NCBI GenBank assembly: GCA_024138025.1
Contig: JAMXBD010000641.1
Span: 372,001 to 436,000 of the forward strand
Direction: 5' to 3'
Source: Combretum micranthum
Taxonomy: Eukaryota > Streptophyta > Magnoliopsida > Myrtales > Combretaceae
Length of the DNA: 64,000 nt
The notes beneath the pieces were generated by a model. It ran no database searches, had not been told where the DNA came from, and was given only the letters and a program-made list of their open reading frames with translations. The position numbers and the translations under genes were made by a program. Positions within the stretch are counted from its first letter, which is position 1, and each line of letters starts with the position of its first letter. Positions 1 through 9,586 of this stretch are shown piece by piece.

Positions 1-235
1 AAGATAGCAAAAGTTCCTTCTATAAGATAACTACAGTTCCTAAAAACTTTATGGGACAACCAACAATTCTAAAGGCTTCATAAGATAACTGAAGTTTCTG
101 AAAGCTTTATGAGATAACTATAGTTCCTGAAAGTGTTATAAGATAACTAAAGCTCTTGAAAACTTTATGGGAATGCTAAGATTCCTAAAGAAATCATAAG
201 ATAGCTAAAGTTCCTGAAGCTAAATCGAAGGGAAG
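1..235. repeat. Degenerate tandem repeat, about 35 bp unit
   Basis: Seven or so copies of a unit close to ATAAGATAACTAAAGTTCC followed by TGAAAGCTTTATG. Copies differ by substitutions and small indels. Tandem repeats in the non-coding part of Tat-type elements are common, which fits the surrounding element. The array may continue to the left of the window. Confidence 0.7.
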
Positions 236-1339
236 ATGACTAAAGTCCCTAAGCATTGAGACTCTCTTCTTCTAAAAAAAATATTCATCTGTGAAAAATC
301 TGAGCCAAAGACTTTGAAAAACTCTTTTTTTTTTTAAAAATTTATTTCAACTAAGAATTTACCCCCTTTTTTTTTTGAATTTTTTTATGGAAAAGCTTGA
401 GAATTTTTTTTTAAAAAAATCTTTTTACTTTCGTTCTCTTTTTTTTTTTTTTAAAATTCTCTTTTTAAAAACCTATGAAAGTATTTTTTCCTTTTTTTTG
501 TATTTAAAAAAAATTGCCAACATGTGAGAATCTTTTGAGATCAATTACGTATTGGGTTTGCCCTGTTAATCACTCATTTTAGTTTAGCCTTAGGCTTGAC
601 TACTAAACCACTTAAGGTTTCTCATTGAAAAACTTTTAAACATTGGGGGCAAAACTTTTCTTTTTAGGACCTTAATTTGCTTCTATTAGGGCATTGTCTT
701 TCGACTTTAGGGCAAATAGTTCTTAAACTCTAAGCAAATACCTTCTAAATTGGGCAAATGATTTTCCATGCCCCTGTAAATGACTTTCACACCAAAGGAT
801 AATTATCTCATTCTGAATTGTCTAGTCCAAGAGGACTTCCTTACACTTCCTTAGGCTTATTTTCACACATTTGACTCGGATTCCAAAAATTGTAGTCTAA
901 CTTGTAAGTAATACGCCTTGGTCAATCTATTAGGTCTTTTTTTGGTTGTAACATGGGCTTTTGGTTCTTGGCTTTAATTGAAAGGGCATGTAGGCTATTT
1001 TGAAATTTATCTTCAACACTTCTTGGGTTTACAAGTCAAGAACCCTTAAGGAAAACCAATAATGCGCTTATCCCTAGTTTCAAGAGCATTAATAAATCGT
1101 CCTATGATCTGAAGAGCCTCTAAAAGGGTGGTATTGTGGGTGGGTCTATGATATAAATATGTTGTAGACCTTAGATATAGAGTTTTGATAGGTTTTGGTA
1201 GTTTTGGTGGTTTTGAGCTTTAAGCATATGCCTCCAATCTTTTGGCATGATCACCTTGTTTGAATATTCTCCAATTTTCTTTTCTCTTCTCTCTCTTTTT
1301 TTCCCCTTTTTGGTTTTCTTTTCTAATCCCATTTTCTTT
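236..1339. other. Non-coding internal sequence of the Tat-like element
   Basis: AT-rich with long T runs near 320-500. No frame gives a recognisable protein. By continuity across the CTCCT target duplication it belongs with 9587-11707. Confidence 0.5.
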
Positions 1340-1344
1340 CTCCT
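1340..1344. repeat. Target-site duplication CTCCT (left)
   Basis: Exact 5-bp match to 9582-9586, directly outside the TG...CA ends of the Athila-like element. Confidence 0.92.
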
Positions 1345-1550
1345 TGATAAGTGTTTTAAGACCCTCGTTATTTGTGCATTATTGAGCATATTTTATATGC
1401 TATTTAAGTAAGTCATTAAAGGAAAGAACTTTTATTGGGTTAATTACTTGTTTCAGGGATGATTATGGAATAATGAAGCTTTTTAAGAGATTCATCATGA
1501 AAGAAACCAAGTTACTGAAGGATTATGGAGCCTAGATGAAGTTACTGGTC

Positions 1551-1747
1551 ATACACTAGTAATTATACACTACTAGTGTAGATTTGGAGGATAAACTTGA
1601 AGAAAAATCAGCTTTTTCAATGTACACGACCCAGGCTACACGGGTAGTGTAGGATGAGTAGTGTACACATGACAACAAAGGAAAATGCGCTGGAATTAAG
1701 TTGTACACGCCCCGAGCTACACGAGTCGTGTAGGGTACCCGTGTATA
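1551..1747. promoter_or_regulatory. Cluster of TACACGAC/GTCGTGTA dyads in U3
   Basis: Three clusters (about 1551-1581, 1621-1671, 1702-1747) of imperfect palindromes such as CTACACGAGTCGTGTAG, ending about 11 bp before the TATA box. The same words form a 62-bp array inside the element and recur at 8440-8632 in the 3' LTR. They may bind a host factor or fold in RNA; the sequence alone does not tell. Confidence 0.6.
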
Positions 1748-1757
1748 TGCAATTTTG

Positions 1758-1765
1758 TATAAATA
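1758..1765 (+). promoter_or_regulatory. TATA box of the 5' LTR
   Basis: TATAAATA, repeated at the same relative place (8643-8650) in the 3' LTR. Transcription would start about 30 bp downstream, near 1790. Confidence 0.7.
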
Positions 1766-2705
1766 CAGCCTTCTTTCATTGTTTGAGAGAGAGAGAGAGT
1801 CAGAGATCATTTTCTAACCCTAAGTTCGTCTTTTGGAGAGCTTTTCAAGGAGAATTGACGGCACAACCATCCGGAATCACAACAATTGTTTCAAAGGGGT
1901 TTTTGTTATTATGATTCATTTAAACTCTTCTAGATCTATTGTTCTTATAGTTTATCCTATGGAAGAGTAGATTTGTATGCCCTAGGTTTTGTGAAACCCT
2001 AACTCATGTTCTGAATTGTTATCAATTGATGAAAAGTTTTGATCTTGAATTCATTCATGTGATTTAATTGTCTTGTAATAATTTTCTGGCCAGGATTATT
2101 GCTTGTTTGATTCTTATTAGTTAGAAAGAGATTTCGACTAATAGGATAGATCTTATATGAATGATAAATTTGCATGTTTCACCTAGACATAGGGAGGCTT
2201 CGAATTTCTGCTATAAAGATTAAATCTTTATTTAGGGTTTGTGAGTTTTATGCAATTTTACATTGGCGTGAGTGAAGGAAGAGATTCCCATTTTCTCATG
2301 TAAAATTAGGAATCAATTGACTTGAAGAGAGTAATTGGTTTAATTTAGAAACCCCGCAGTTCAAGATTTGATTTTTCATCAGTTAATCTTATCATAAGTA
2401 TTAAGGGTTAGGGTGGATCAAAACTAGGGGCATTGTTGTGAATTGAATTAAATTAAGGAAAGCTCTCATATTCTATAATTAGGGTTTGTCAATTATTAGC
2501 ATAATTAGTCATTAGGGTTAATACAATCTTTTGATAATTTAGACTAGATAGTAGTGAAAGGGTATTACTAGTAATTGCCCATAGATCCTTAGGACGACAT
2601 CCGAGTTAATTTATATACTACAAGATAGGTGCGCTGCCTTGTGTGGATTTGAATTAATTGGATTATAAATTTTATACTTGGTGATCATACACACATCAAA
2701 AGTTT

Positions 2706-2723
2706 TGGCGCCGTTGCCGGGGA
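2706..2723 (+). other. Primer-binding site, tRNA-Asp type
   Basis: TGGCGCCGTTGCCGGGGA, seven bases after the LTR, is complementary to the 3' end of plant tRNA-Asp including CCA. This primer is characteristic of Athila elements. Confidence 0.9.
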
Positions 2724-2952
2724 ATCTAGCAATATTAGGAAAGCCTTATTAGCTGCTAATTTAGTCATTTTTTTTTATTTTTCTCTTCCTCTTTGTGGTA
2801 AATTTTAGACTTGGTTTGAATCTGTGGTAAATTTTCCTCTTTGTGCTTAACCTGACAAGGCATTATAATGGACTCTAGTTGGTGGAATCATAAGATCAAT
2901 ATTGTAATGTCCTTTATAATCCTCAAATGAACCTGGAATTAAAACAAATATT

Positions 2953-3507
2953 GTGTGCTGGTATTGTGGTGAGACAGTATATTATTGTTTATGTGCTAAT
3001 CCCTGTTTTTATGATGCTCCTGCATGCATTCAATTACCTCCATTGTTTTGTAATGAAGAAATTGTTGATGAGAACTCAGAAACCTTAGCTCATGAAAATT
3101 CTGTTTTAGATACATCATCATCACAACCGCTTTTCAATGAATTAGATACTTTGCATGATTCTGACCATGTTGAGTGTGATAAGATGATGGAGAATGTTTG
3201 TGAATTTGATTTTGAAACAAAAATTTTTGAAAATTCTAATGAGCAAAGTGAAGTTATGGAGAAGGGTTCATTTGAGTTGATAAATGAGAAAATTCATGTT
3301 ACCACAGAAGAAATGGAGGATGGAGAGGTCGAGCTGAAACAAGAAAATGTAGAAATCGTCTGTTCTACATTTGATGAAAAATCTGAAAGTGTGGAAGATG
3401 ATGAGCCTATTGGATATATCATTGATTTTGAGATAGAACCAATTTTCCAATATCCCTTTGCCCATGAAAAATTTTCTGAAATTTTTGCTGAATCTTGTTG
3501 TGCTTAA
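2953..3507 (+). CDS. Acidic 184-residue ORF of unknown function
   Basis: Opens with a Cys-rich stretch (MCWYCGETVYYCLCANPC), then a long, strongly acidic, low-complexity body rich in Glu, Asp and Ser, and ends near AESCCA. I recognise no domain. It lies between the primer-binding site and the conserved GGGAGGCAACCC motif, where gag-pol would sit in an autonomous Athila element. It could be the remnant of a longer ORF or an accessory ORF of this non-autonomous family. The start is the first ATG; TAA stop. Expression is uncertain. Confidence 0.4.
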   Translation: MCWYCGETVYYCLCANPCFYDAPACIQLPPLFCNEEIVDENSETLAHENSVLDTSSSQPLFNELDTLHDSDHVECDKMMENVCEFDFETKIFENSNEQSEVMEKGSFELINEKIHVTTEEMEDGEVELKQENVEIVCSTFDEKSESVEDDEPIGYIIDFEIEPIFQYPFAHEKFSEIFAESCCA

Positions 3508-3617
3508 AAAGAAAACCAGGATGAGAAGCAAATTTCTGCTAATTTTGGTAAAAACTTGTGTCTGGGACACATTTGTTTGGGATCCTGGTGGATAAGAGTG
3601 TCATTTTTTGTTAATAA

Positions 3618-3666
3618 GTCGAGCCAACGACGTTAAACAACAGCGCTTCTTGGGAGGCAACCCATG
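3618..3666 (+). other. Conserved retroelement motif GCGCTTCTTGGGAGGCAACCC region
   Basis: GTCGAGCC...GACGTTAAACAA...GCGCTTCTTGGGAGGCAACC. From general knowledge, very similar strings recur in Athila-like and related plant elements after the pol region. Function unknown to me. Confidence 0.55.
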
Positions 3667-3922
3667 TCTGACTTTGATAGGTAAGTTTTTCTTTTTCTAA
3701 TTTTTTTCTATCCTAACATCCCGATTTTGCAGATTGTTGAGCCATAGTCGAATGAGATACTTGAGTTTTCATGCTAAGTGTGGGGAAAATCATAACCAAG
3801 GAAGGTAAAGAGGAGGATTTCAAACCGCTAAGTGTTCTAGGTAAGTATTCTATCATATGTATTATTTTAAACCTTTGACACTTAGGATCATTCATGAAAA
3901 AAAAAAAAAAAAATTTGACTCC

Positions 3923-4346
3923 CAGTGTACACTACCATAGTACACGACCAGTGTACTAGAGTAGTGTAGGAATTCTAGCTACTGTGCCTTCATGAGTCAT
4001 AGTACACGACCAGTGTACTAGACTAGTGTATGAATTCTAGCTACTGTGCTTTCACGAATCATTCTACACTACTCGTGTATTAGGGTAGTGTACGTTTGCA
4101 TAGCTACTGTAAAGTCATGAGTCAATGTACACGACTCGTGTACACTGCCGTGTTTAAAATCAAGCAAGCTGTGGAGTCATGAGTCGTTCTACACGACTCA
4201 TGTAGGAGGCAGTGTACAAAACTGAGCAACCTGAGGAGTCACGAGTCGCTCTACACGACTCGTGTAGGAGGGCGTGTATGTTCACTTTGCTGCTGAGGAG
4301 TCACGAGTCAAGCTACACGGCCGTGTAGCACGGGTCGTGTACACCT
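3923..4346. repeat. Seven-unit 62-bp tandem array of TACACGAC dyads
   Basis: TACACGAC-type words start at 3941, 4003, 4065, 4128, 4190, 4252 and 4314, giving spacings of 62, 62, 63, 62, 62 and 62. Each unit contains an imperfect palindrome, at its best CTACACGACTCGTGTAG, followed by a half-site GTGTA and a GAGTCATGAGTC-like word before the next. Another dyad pair lies at about 5047-5095. The words match those in the LTR upstream of the TATA box. Confidence 0.85.
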
Positions 4347-4522
4347 CCATTCCTTGCATTTCGCGCACGCAGGTATTAATCTCTCACTCCATTGCATTTC
4401 CCACTCCTACACAACACGACACAACACTACACTCCTCTCACTCCATTACACAATCACTCCATTACACAACCACACCATTACACATCAAGGACTCACGATC
4501 GGGATCACCATCATCAACGAAG

Positions 4523-5240
4523 GTATGATTTAACTTCTTCCTATTCCTCATTGCATGTTCTTTATTAGTTCATTTAGCTATGCGAAAGTTGTGGAGTTTT
4601 GGAGATTTGCGAAGTTGCGACAAATATGGGTGAAGCATGATTTTGTTGTTGGTGGATGCGTGTTGTTGATGATCATCTTTGAAATGCTAGTTATGTTTTC
4701 CTTTGCTCTAATCATGCATGGTTTTCACGCACAAATTGCATTTCTAGGGTTCATGTGAGATTTTTAATTGGAAAGAAAAATTGGGGCTTTTGTGTTTTTA
4801 GTGCAATTAGATCATTCTAATATACAATGCACATGTTAAATTGGAGAAATTCTTGCTAGGTCATCCTAATCGCAATTCTAGGGTTTGTTTTGTGCGAAAA
4901 TTGGGATTTGAAGGAAAATTGGTTGAAATTTTGGTAATTGAAGTTGGCTTATTGTTTTAGTGACAACCATGATTTTCAACACGAGTTCTTACACGAGTGA
5001 TTTTCCCGCGTTCGTGTTGATTTTAAAATTTTACAAATTTTTTTTGGTTGTACACTACCCCTACACTAGTCGTGTACAATGACTAGTGTACACACAGCTT
5101 CAATAACTTTCGCACACTTGTTCCGCTTTGTTCTCCTTGTTCTTAATATTGCTTCTCATGATCTATATGACTTCTTGTGCAACAATTTTGAGTTATTGTA
5201 TCTCTTTTTAACTAAAATTTGTTCTCTCATTTGTATGTAG
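4523..5240 (+). other. Probable intron before the Athila-type ORF
   Basis: Donor CGAAG|GTATGA at 4522/4523 and acceptor TTTGTATGTAG|G at 5240/5241, with the ORF's ATG at 5242. The intervening sequence is AT-rich and stop-dense. A spliced subgenomic RNA is an accepted route for downstream ORFs in plant elements with env-like genes, so this fits, but only RNA evidence would prove it. Confidence 0.45.
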
Positions 5241-5241
5241 G

Positions 5242-6650
5242 ATGGCAAGAACAAAAGAAGTAAGTAAGAAGTCTAAATCCTCTCAATCTACATCAACACC
5301 ACCTTCAAAGAAAAGAAAAGTCTCACAAGCTAAAAAGGCTAGTCCACTATTGTCTGATCAACTATGGAGCAAGGCTAGGAAAACTAGGTTGGACAAGAAG
5401 CCTTTTGGAGCTCACAAGTATGTAAATTGGGTCATGCTTGATGAATATGGTAAGGAGCAACGGATTCGTGAGCTCTTGTCTTTGGGACCATGGGAGGAAC
5501 TGTTTGCTATTAGGACTCCTGCTTATAGGAGTATCACTTTGGAGGTGCTTACAACTTTAAGACATGAGGAGGAGGAGGATAGATCCATCGATGAAGATAT
5601 GTTGTCATTTCAAGCTTTTGGGAAAGTGTACAAGATTACTTTAGCTCAGTTCTGTCAGTATATGGGTTTGTACACTCAAGAGGAAATTACATCATCTGAG
5701 TTTCATTCTTTACCAGTGGGTCTACCCCGAACAGTGGAGCCCCAAGATTACTGGCAGGAGTTGTGTGATTGCGCTATTCGGTATAAGCCATCTAGATCTA
5801 AAGCGTCTGCCATGGTAAGTGATGATTACAAGATTATTCACCACCTTTTATCTCATACGATTGGTGCCAGAAAAAGTAGTAACGGAGTGGTGAATAACTT
5901 TGAGCTGAGCTATTTATATAGCATTGATAAGAGACGCAAGATCAATGTTGGGATTGAATTAGCACTTTTTCTCATTCGGCAAGCTACGACACCCGGACGA
6001 AGGGAATTTTTTGTGGAGGTTATATCACTAAGCTGCTCATGGGGATGGAGATTTGGAAGGACCCGTCACCTACTGATGTTAAGGTTGATATAAACCTGTT
6101 CTGGATGGGCCCTTCAGACATTGGGGACTTAAGAAGATATATATGGGGCAGAGTTCTTCTAGAGAATATACTACACCTCCTCGACCTACCACGAGCGATC
6201 CAGCTGGTTCTCTTAGGGGATCATCTGGTGGGTCTGATATGCTGTTGTCCAGACAAGAGTTCGAGGCGGCGGAGAGACGGCATGAGAAAGAAAGATTAAA
6301 GAATAAGAAATTTAGGAAAGCCGTTTGGAGTTTTCTCCAAACACTTGCTGGGTGTTTCTCCCCACCACCTAGGAATCTCCCGACTTATGAGTCCTCACCT
6401 GAGAGGATTATTTCTGAGGAAACTCCACAACCTAGGGTGTATCAAAGGAAGGAAAAGCTCCAATTGTTGCTGAGCAATTAACTTCTGAAGAAGAAGCGGT
6501 TGCTACTCTAGTAATGAGGAGGAAACTGATGATAATGAGGAGGATATCAATGAAGAAGAGGATGAGAATGAGGATGATGATGAAGATGATGACGATGATG
6601 ATGATGATGACGAAGATGATGCAGATGATGATGAGGAGGGGGATAAGTGA
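5242..6650 (+). pseudogene. Athila ORF1/env-region-like protein, frameshifted
   Basis: The first 283 codons read MARTKEVSKK, then a basic Lys/Ser-rich region with KKRKV resembling a nuclear localisation signal. The next part resembles the Athila ORF1 family: RTPAYRSITLEVLTTLRHE, then FGKVYKITLAQFCQYMGLYT. Near 6012 the homologous reading moves to another frame (GYITKLLMGMEIWKDPS at about 6015-6065), near 6140 to a third (GQSSSREYTTPPRP onward), and near 6510 again before a long Glu/Asp tail ending at 6650. This copy therefore cannot make the full protein. Biochemical function of the family is unknown. Confidence 0.7.
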
Positions 6651-8215
6651 TGTACCCTCGCTGGATTTGATTTGATATATCCATTTGTTTTCTTTTAGAC
6701 TTTCTATCTGATGGTTTGTTCTTATTGAGATCCCCTTGTGGGAAGACTCTTTTGCTGCTGGTTTATAATGTTGATGATGGATGTTTAGGATAGGTTAACT
6801 TTTTCTTTTTGTTTTGATTTTTTTTTAGGTCAAGCTGGCTCAATTTTGTTTAGGGTTCACGAACCTTTACTTCTGATGGTGCTGCAGTCAGCTATTATCC
6901 TTGGAAACTGCTTTCATATGGGGAAGTTCTTATCTTTATTCCTTTATTTCTTCTTTTCCTACTTTGCATTGCATTGTGAGACATTGGGGACACTGTCTCA
7001 ATTAAGTGTGGGGAAGGGTATTCTGAAAGGAATATATTTGGGTCTTGATAGATATTGCATGTACTTGATTGATCATATTATATTGTTGATGAATTCCCCC
7101 ACTTACAAGTTTGCAAATGTTCTTGGCAGTTGAATATTAAGATAAATCTTGAAAATATACTCTTTAAAATTATTTGAATTAGCATTCAATTTAAAGTAAA
7201 AGCGACTTACATAGTACCTTACTCACCTATTTTGTAGTTGGTATACTTGGTTAAAATTTTGGATAAAATCTAGGTGGGGTAATCTTACTTGCTATTTAAC
7301 AATGGAATTTAGAGTTTAGAAGTGGTTGAAGTCCTTAGTTGAAAGTTAAACGGTTATGTTTTTAAGCTTGTTGATTTGTATATTTTCTTTTCAAAAATTT
7401 TGAGAGCCCTCTTAATATTTTGTGAAAGAGCATATGATGTTTATCACATGGTGATCCTTTATTAATAACTTCTTTGAATTGAAAAAAAAAAAAAAGAAAG
7501 AAAAGAAGAGAGGAGAACACAATCTTTACTCCAATGACTCAAGCAATTGAGTTATGAGTATTCTGAACTTGAATGTTAGAGTGAGGAGAGTTCGATGGGG
7601 TCCCTTTAAAACCTGGTTACTTGGGTGATGAGCCCGGGATATACCGACTCAATGAACTCACTATAACGAGAAGGGAGGAAATGAAAAAGTTCATTATATG
7701 AGCTTTGAACAAATAATAAGAGCTGAAAAGATACGGGCTACACCCCGTCCAAAGGAAATTCCTTTGAAGGCTATAAAAAAAAAAAAAGAGAGAAATTCAA
7801 AGAGATTTAAAATGAAGGAGAAAATCCAAGGGAAAAACAGATGCAATTACTTTCATTTTATATTATTGTGCTTAGAGAAGTGGGTGAAAAGTTTATATAC
7901 TTGTTAACAGGTGGTGAAGTATAACTGGGTCTCTTTTGCTATTGTTTGACTTTGTAATTACTTTGTAACTCTGGAATCTACTTTTAAATGGTGAGGGTAA
8001 AGTTTGATTTACCTGGATTAATCTTAAAATTTTGATTTTAGTATGCTAATTACATTTATACGGTAGGTTTGAGCAATAGGTACAAAGTGAGTCGCTATGG
8101 TCTAAAAGAATTGATGAATGTTAAGTGAACTCCGAATTTATGAAGAATTCATGGGTATATTTGATGATGGATTTTCTTTATTCTTTGTTGTTTACTTGAG
8201 GACAAGCAAACGATT
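6651..8215 (+). other. Non-coding 3' region of the Athila-like element
   Basis: No convincing ORF. It contains an internal copy of the pre-LTR motif (TTAAGTGTGGGGAAG at 7012-7025, preceded by ACATTGGGGACACTGTCTC) and A-rich stretches near 7483 and 7779. Confidence 0.6.
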
Positions 8216-8230
8216 AAGTGTGGGGAAGTT
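8216..8230 (+). other. Polypurine tract of the Athila-like element
   Basis: AAGTGTGGGGAAGTT abuts the 3' LTR, the site of plus-strand priming. Similar strings occur at 3775-3790 and 7012-7025 inside the element. Confidence 0.75.
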
Positions 8231-9581
8231 TGATAAGTGTTTTAAGACCCTCATTATTTGTGCATTATTGGCATATTTTATATGCTATTTAAGTAAGTCA
8301 TTAAAGGAAAGAACTTTTATTGGGTTAATTACTTGTTTCAGGGATGATTATGGAATAATGAAGCTTTTTAAGAGATTCATCATGAAAGAAACCAAGTTAC
8401 TGAAGGATTATGGAGCCTAGATGAAGTTACTGGTCATACACTAGTAATTATACACTACTAGTGTAGATTTGGAGGATAAACTTGAAGAAAAATCAGCTTT
8501 TTCAATGTACACGACCCAGGCTACACGGGTAGTGTAGGATGAGTAGTGTACACATGACAACAAAGGAAAATGCGCTGGAATTAAGTTGTACACGCCCCGA
8601 GCTACACGAGTCGTGTAGGGTACCCGTGTATATGCAATTTTGTATAAATACAGCCTTCTTTCATTGTTTGAGAGAGGAGAGAGTCAGAGATCATTTTCTA
8701 ACCCTAAGTTCGTCTTTTGGAGAGCTTTTCAAGGAGAATTGACGGCACAACCATCCGGAATCACAACAATTGTTTCAAAGGGGGTTTTTGTTATTATGAT
8801 TCATTTAAACTCTTCTAGATCTATTGTTCTTATAGTTTATCATATGGAAGAGTAGATTTGTATGCCCTAGGTTTTGTGAAACCCTAACTCATGTTCTGAA
8901 TTGTTATCAATTGATGAAAGTTTTGATCTTGAATTCATTCATGTGATTTAATTGTCTTGTAATAATTTTCTGGCCAGGATTATTGCTTGTTTGATTCTTA
9001 TTAGTTAGAAAGAGATTTCAACTAATAGGATAGATCTTACATGAATGATAAATTTGCATGTTTCACCTAGACATAGGGAGGCTTCGAATTTCTGCTATAA
9101 AGATTAAATCTTTATTTAGGGTTTGTGAGTTTTATGCAATTTTACATTGGCGTGAGTGAAGGAAGAGATTCCCATTTTCTCATGTAAAATTAGGAATCAA
9201 TTGACTTGAAGAGAGTAATTGGTTTAATTTAGAAACCCGCAGTTCAAGATTTGATTTTTCATCAGTTAATTTTATCATAAGTATTAAGGGTTAGGGTGGA
9301 TCAAAACTAGGGGCATTGTTGTGAATTGAATTAAATTAAGGAAAGCTCTCATATTCTATAATTAGGGTTTGTCAATTATTAGCATAATTAGTCATTAGGG
9401 TTAATACAATCTTTTGATAATTTAGACTAGATAGTAGTGAAAGGGTATTACTAGTAATTGCCCATAGATCCTTAGGACGACATCCGAGTTAATTTATATA
9501 CTACAAAATAGGTGCGCTGCCTTGTGTGGATTTGAATTAATTGGATTATAAATTTTATACTTGGTGATCATACACACATCA
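8231..9581 (+). repeat. 3' LTR of the Athila-like element
   Basis: 1351 bp, TGATAAG...ACACATCA, nearly identical to 1345-2698. Its TATAAATA is at 8643-8650. Confidence 0.95.
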
Positions 9582-9586
9582 CTCCT
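9582..9586. repeat. Target-site duplication CTCCT (right)
   Basis: Exact match to 1340-1344. Confidence 0.92.

Larger units (their letters stand above)
1345..2698 (+). repeat. 5' LTR of the Athila-like element
   Basis: Starts TGATAAGTGTTTTAAG and ends GATCATACACACATCA. TATAAATA lies at 1758-1765, with dyad motifs of the TACACGAC/GTCGTGTA type just upstream. Differences from the 3' LTR include a two-base longer GA run near 1790 and an extra C near 2353. Confidence 0.95.
1345..9581 (+). mobile_element. Complete non-autonomous Athila-like Ty3/gypsy retrotransposon
   Basis: An 8237-bp element with 1354- and 1351-bp LTRs starting TGATAAG and ending ACACATCA. It has the exact duplication CTCCT, a tRNA-Asp primer-binding site at 2706-2723 and a purine-rich tract next to the 3' LTR. 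By eye the LTRs differ at about seven substitutions plus a few 1-2 bp indels, so the insertion is young. There is no protease, RT, RNase H or integrase. The internal part holds an acidic 184-codon ORF, a conserved GGGAGGCAACCC motif, a 62-bp repeat array, a probable intron and an Athila-type ORF broken by frameshifts. It must have moved using enzymes from another element. Confidence 0.9.

Noticed and set aside
3923..4346. CRISPR-like regular repeats
   Set aside because: The period is 62 bp, but the 'spacers' are also similar to each other and there are no cas genes; this is a tandem repeat in a plant retrotransposon.
4274..4528. 84-codon ORF after the 62-bp array
   Set aside because: Its first third is repeat-derived and the rest Ser/Thr/His-rich leader sequence ending at the probable splice donor; unlikely to be a protein.
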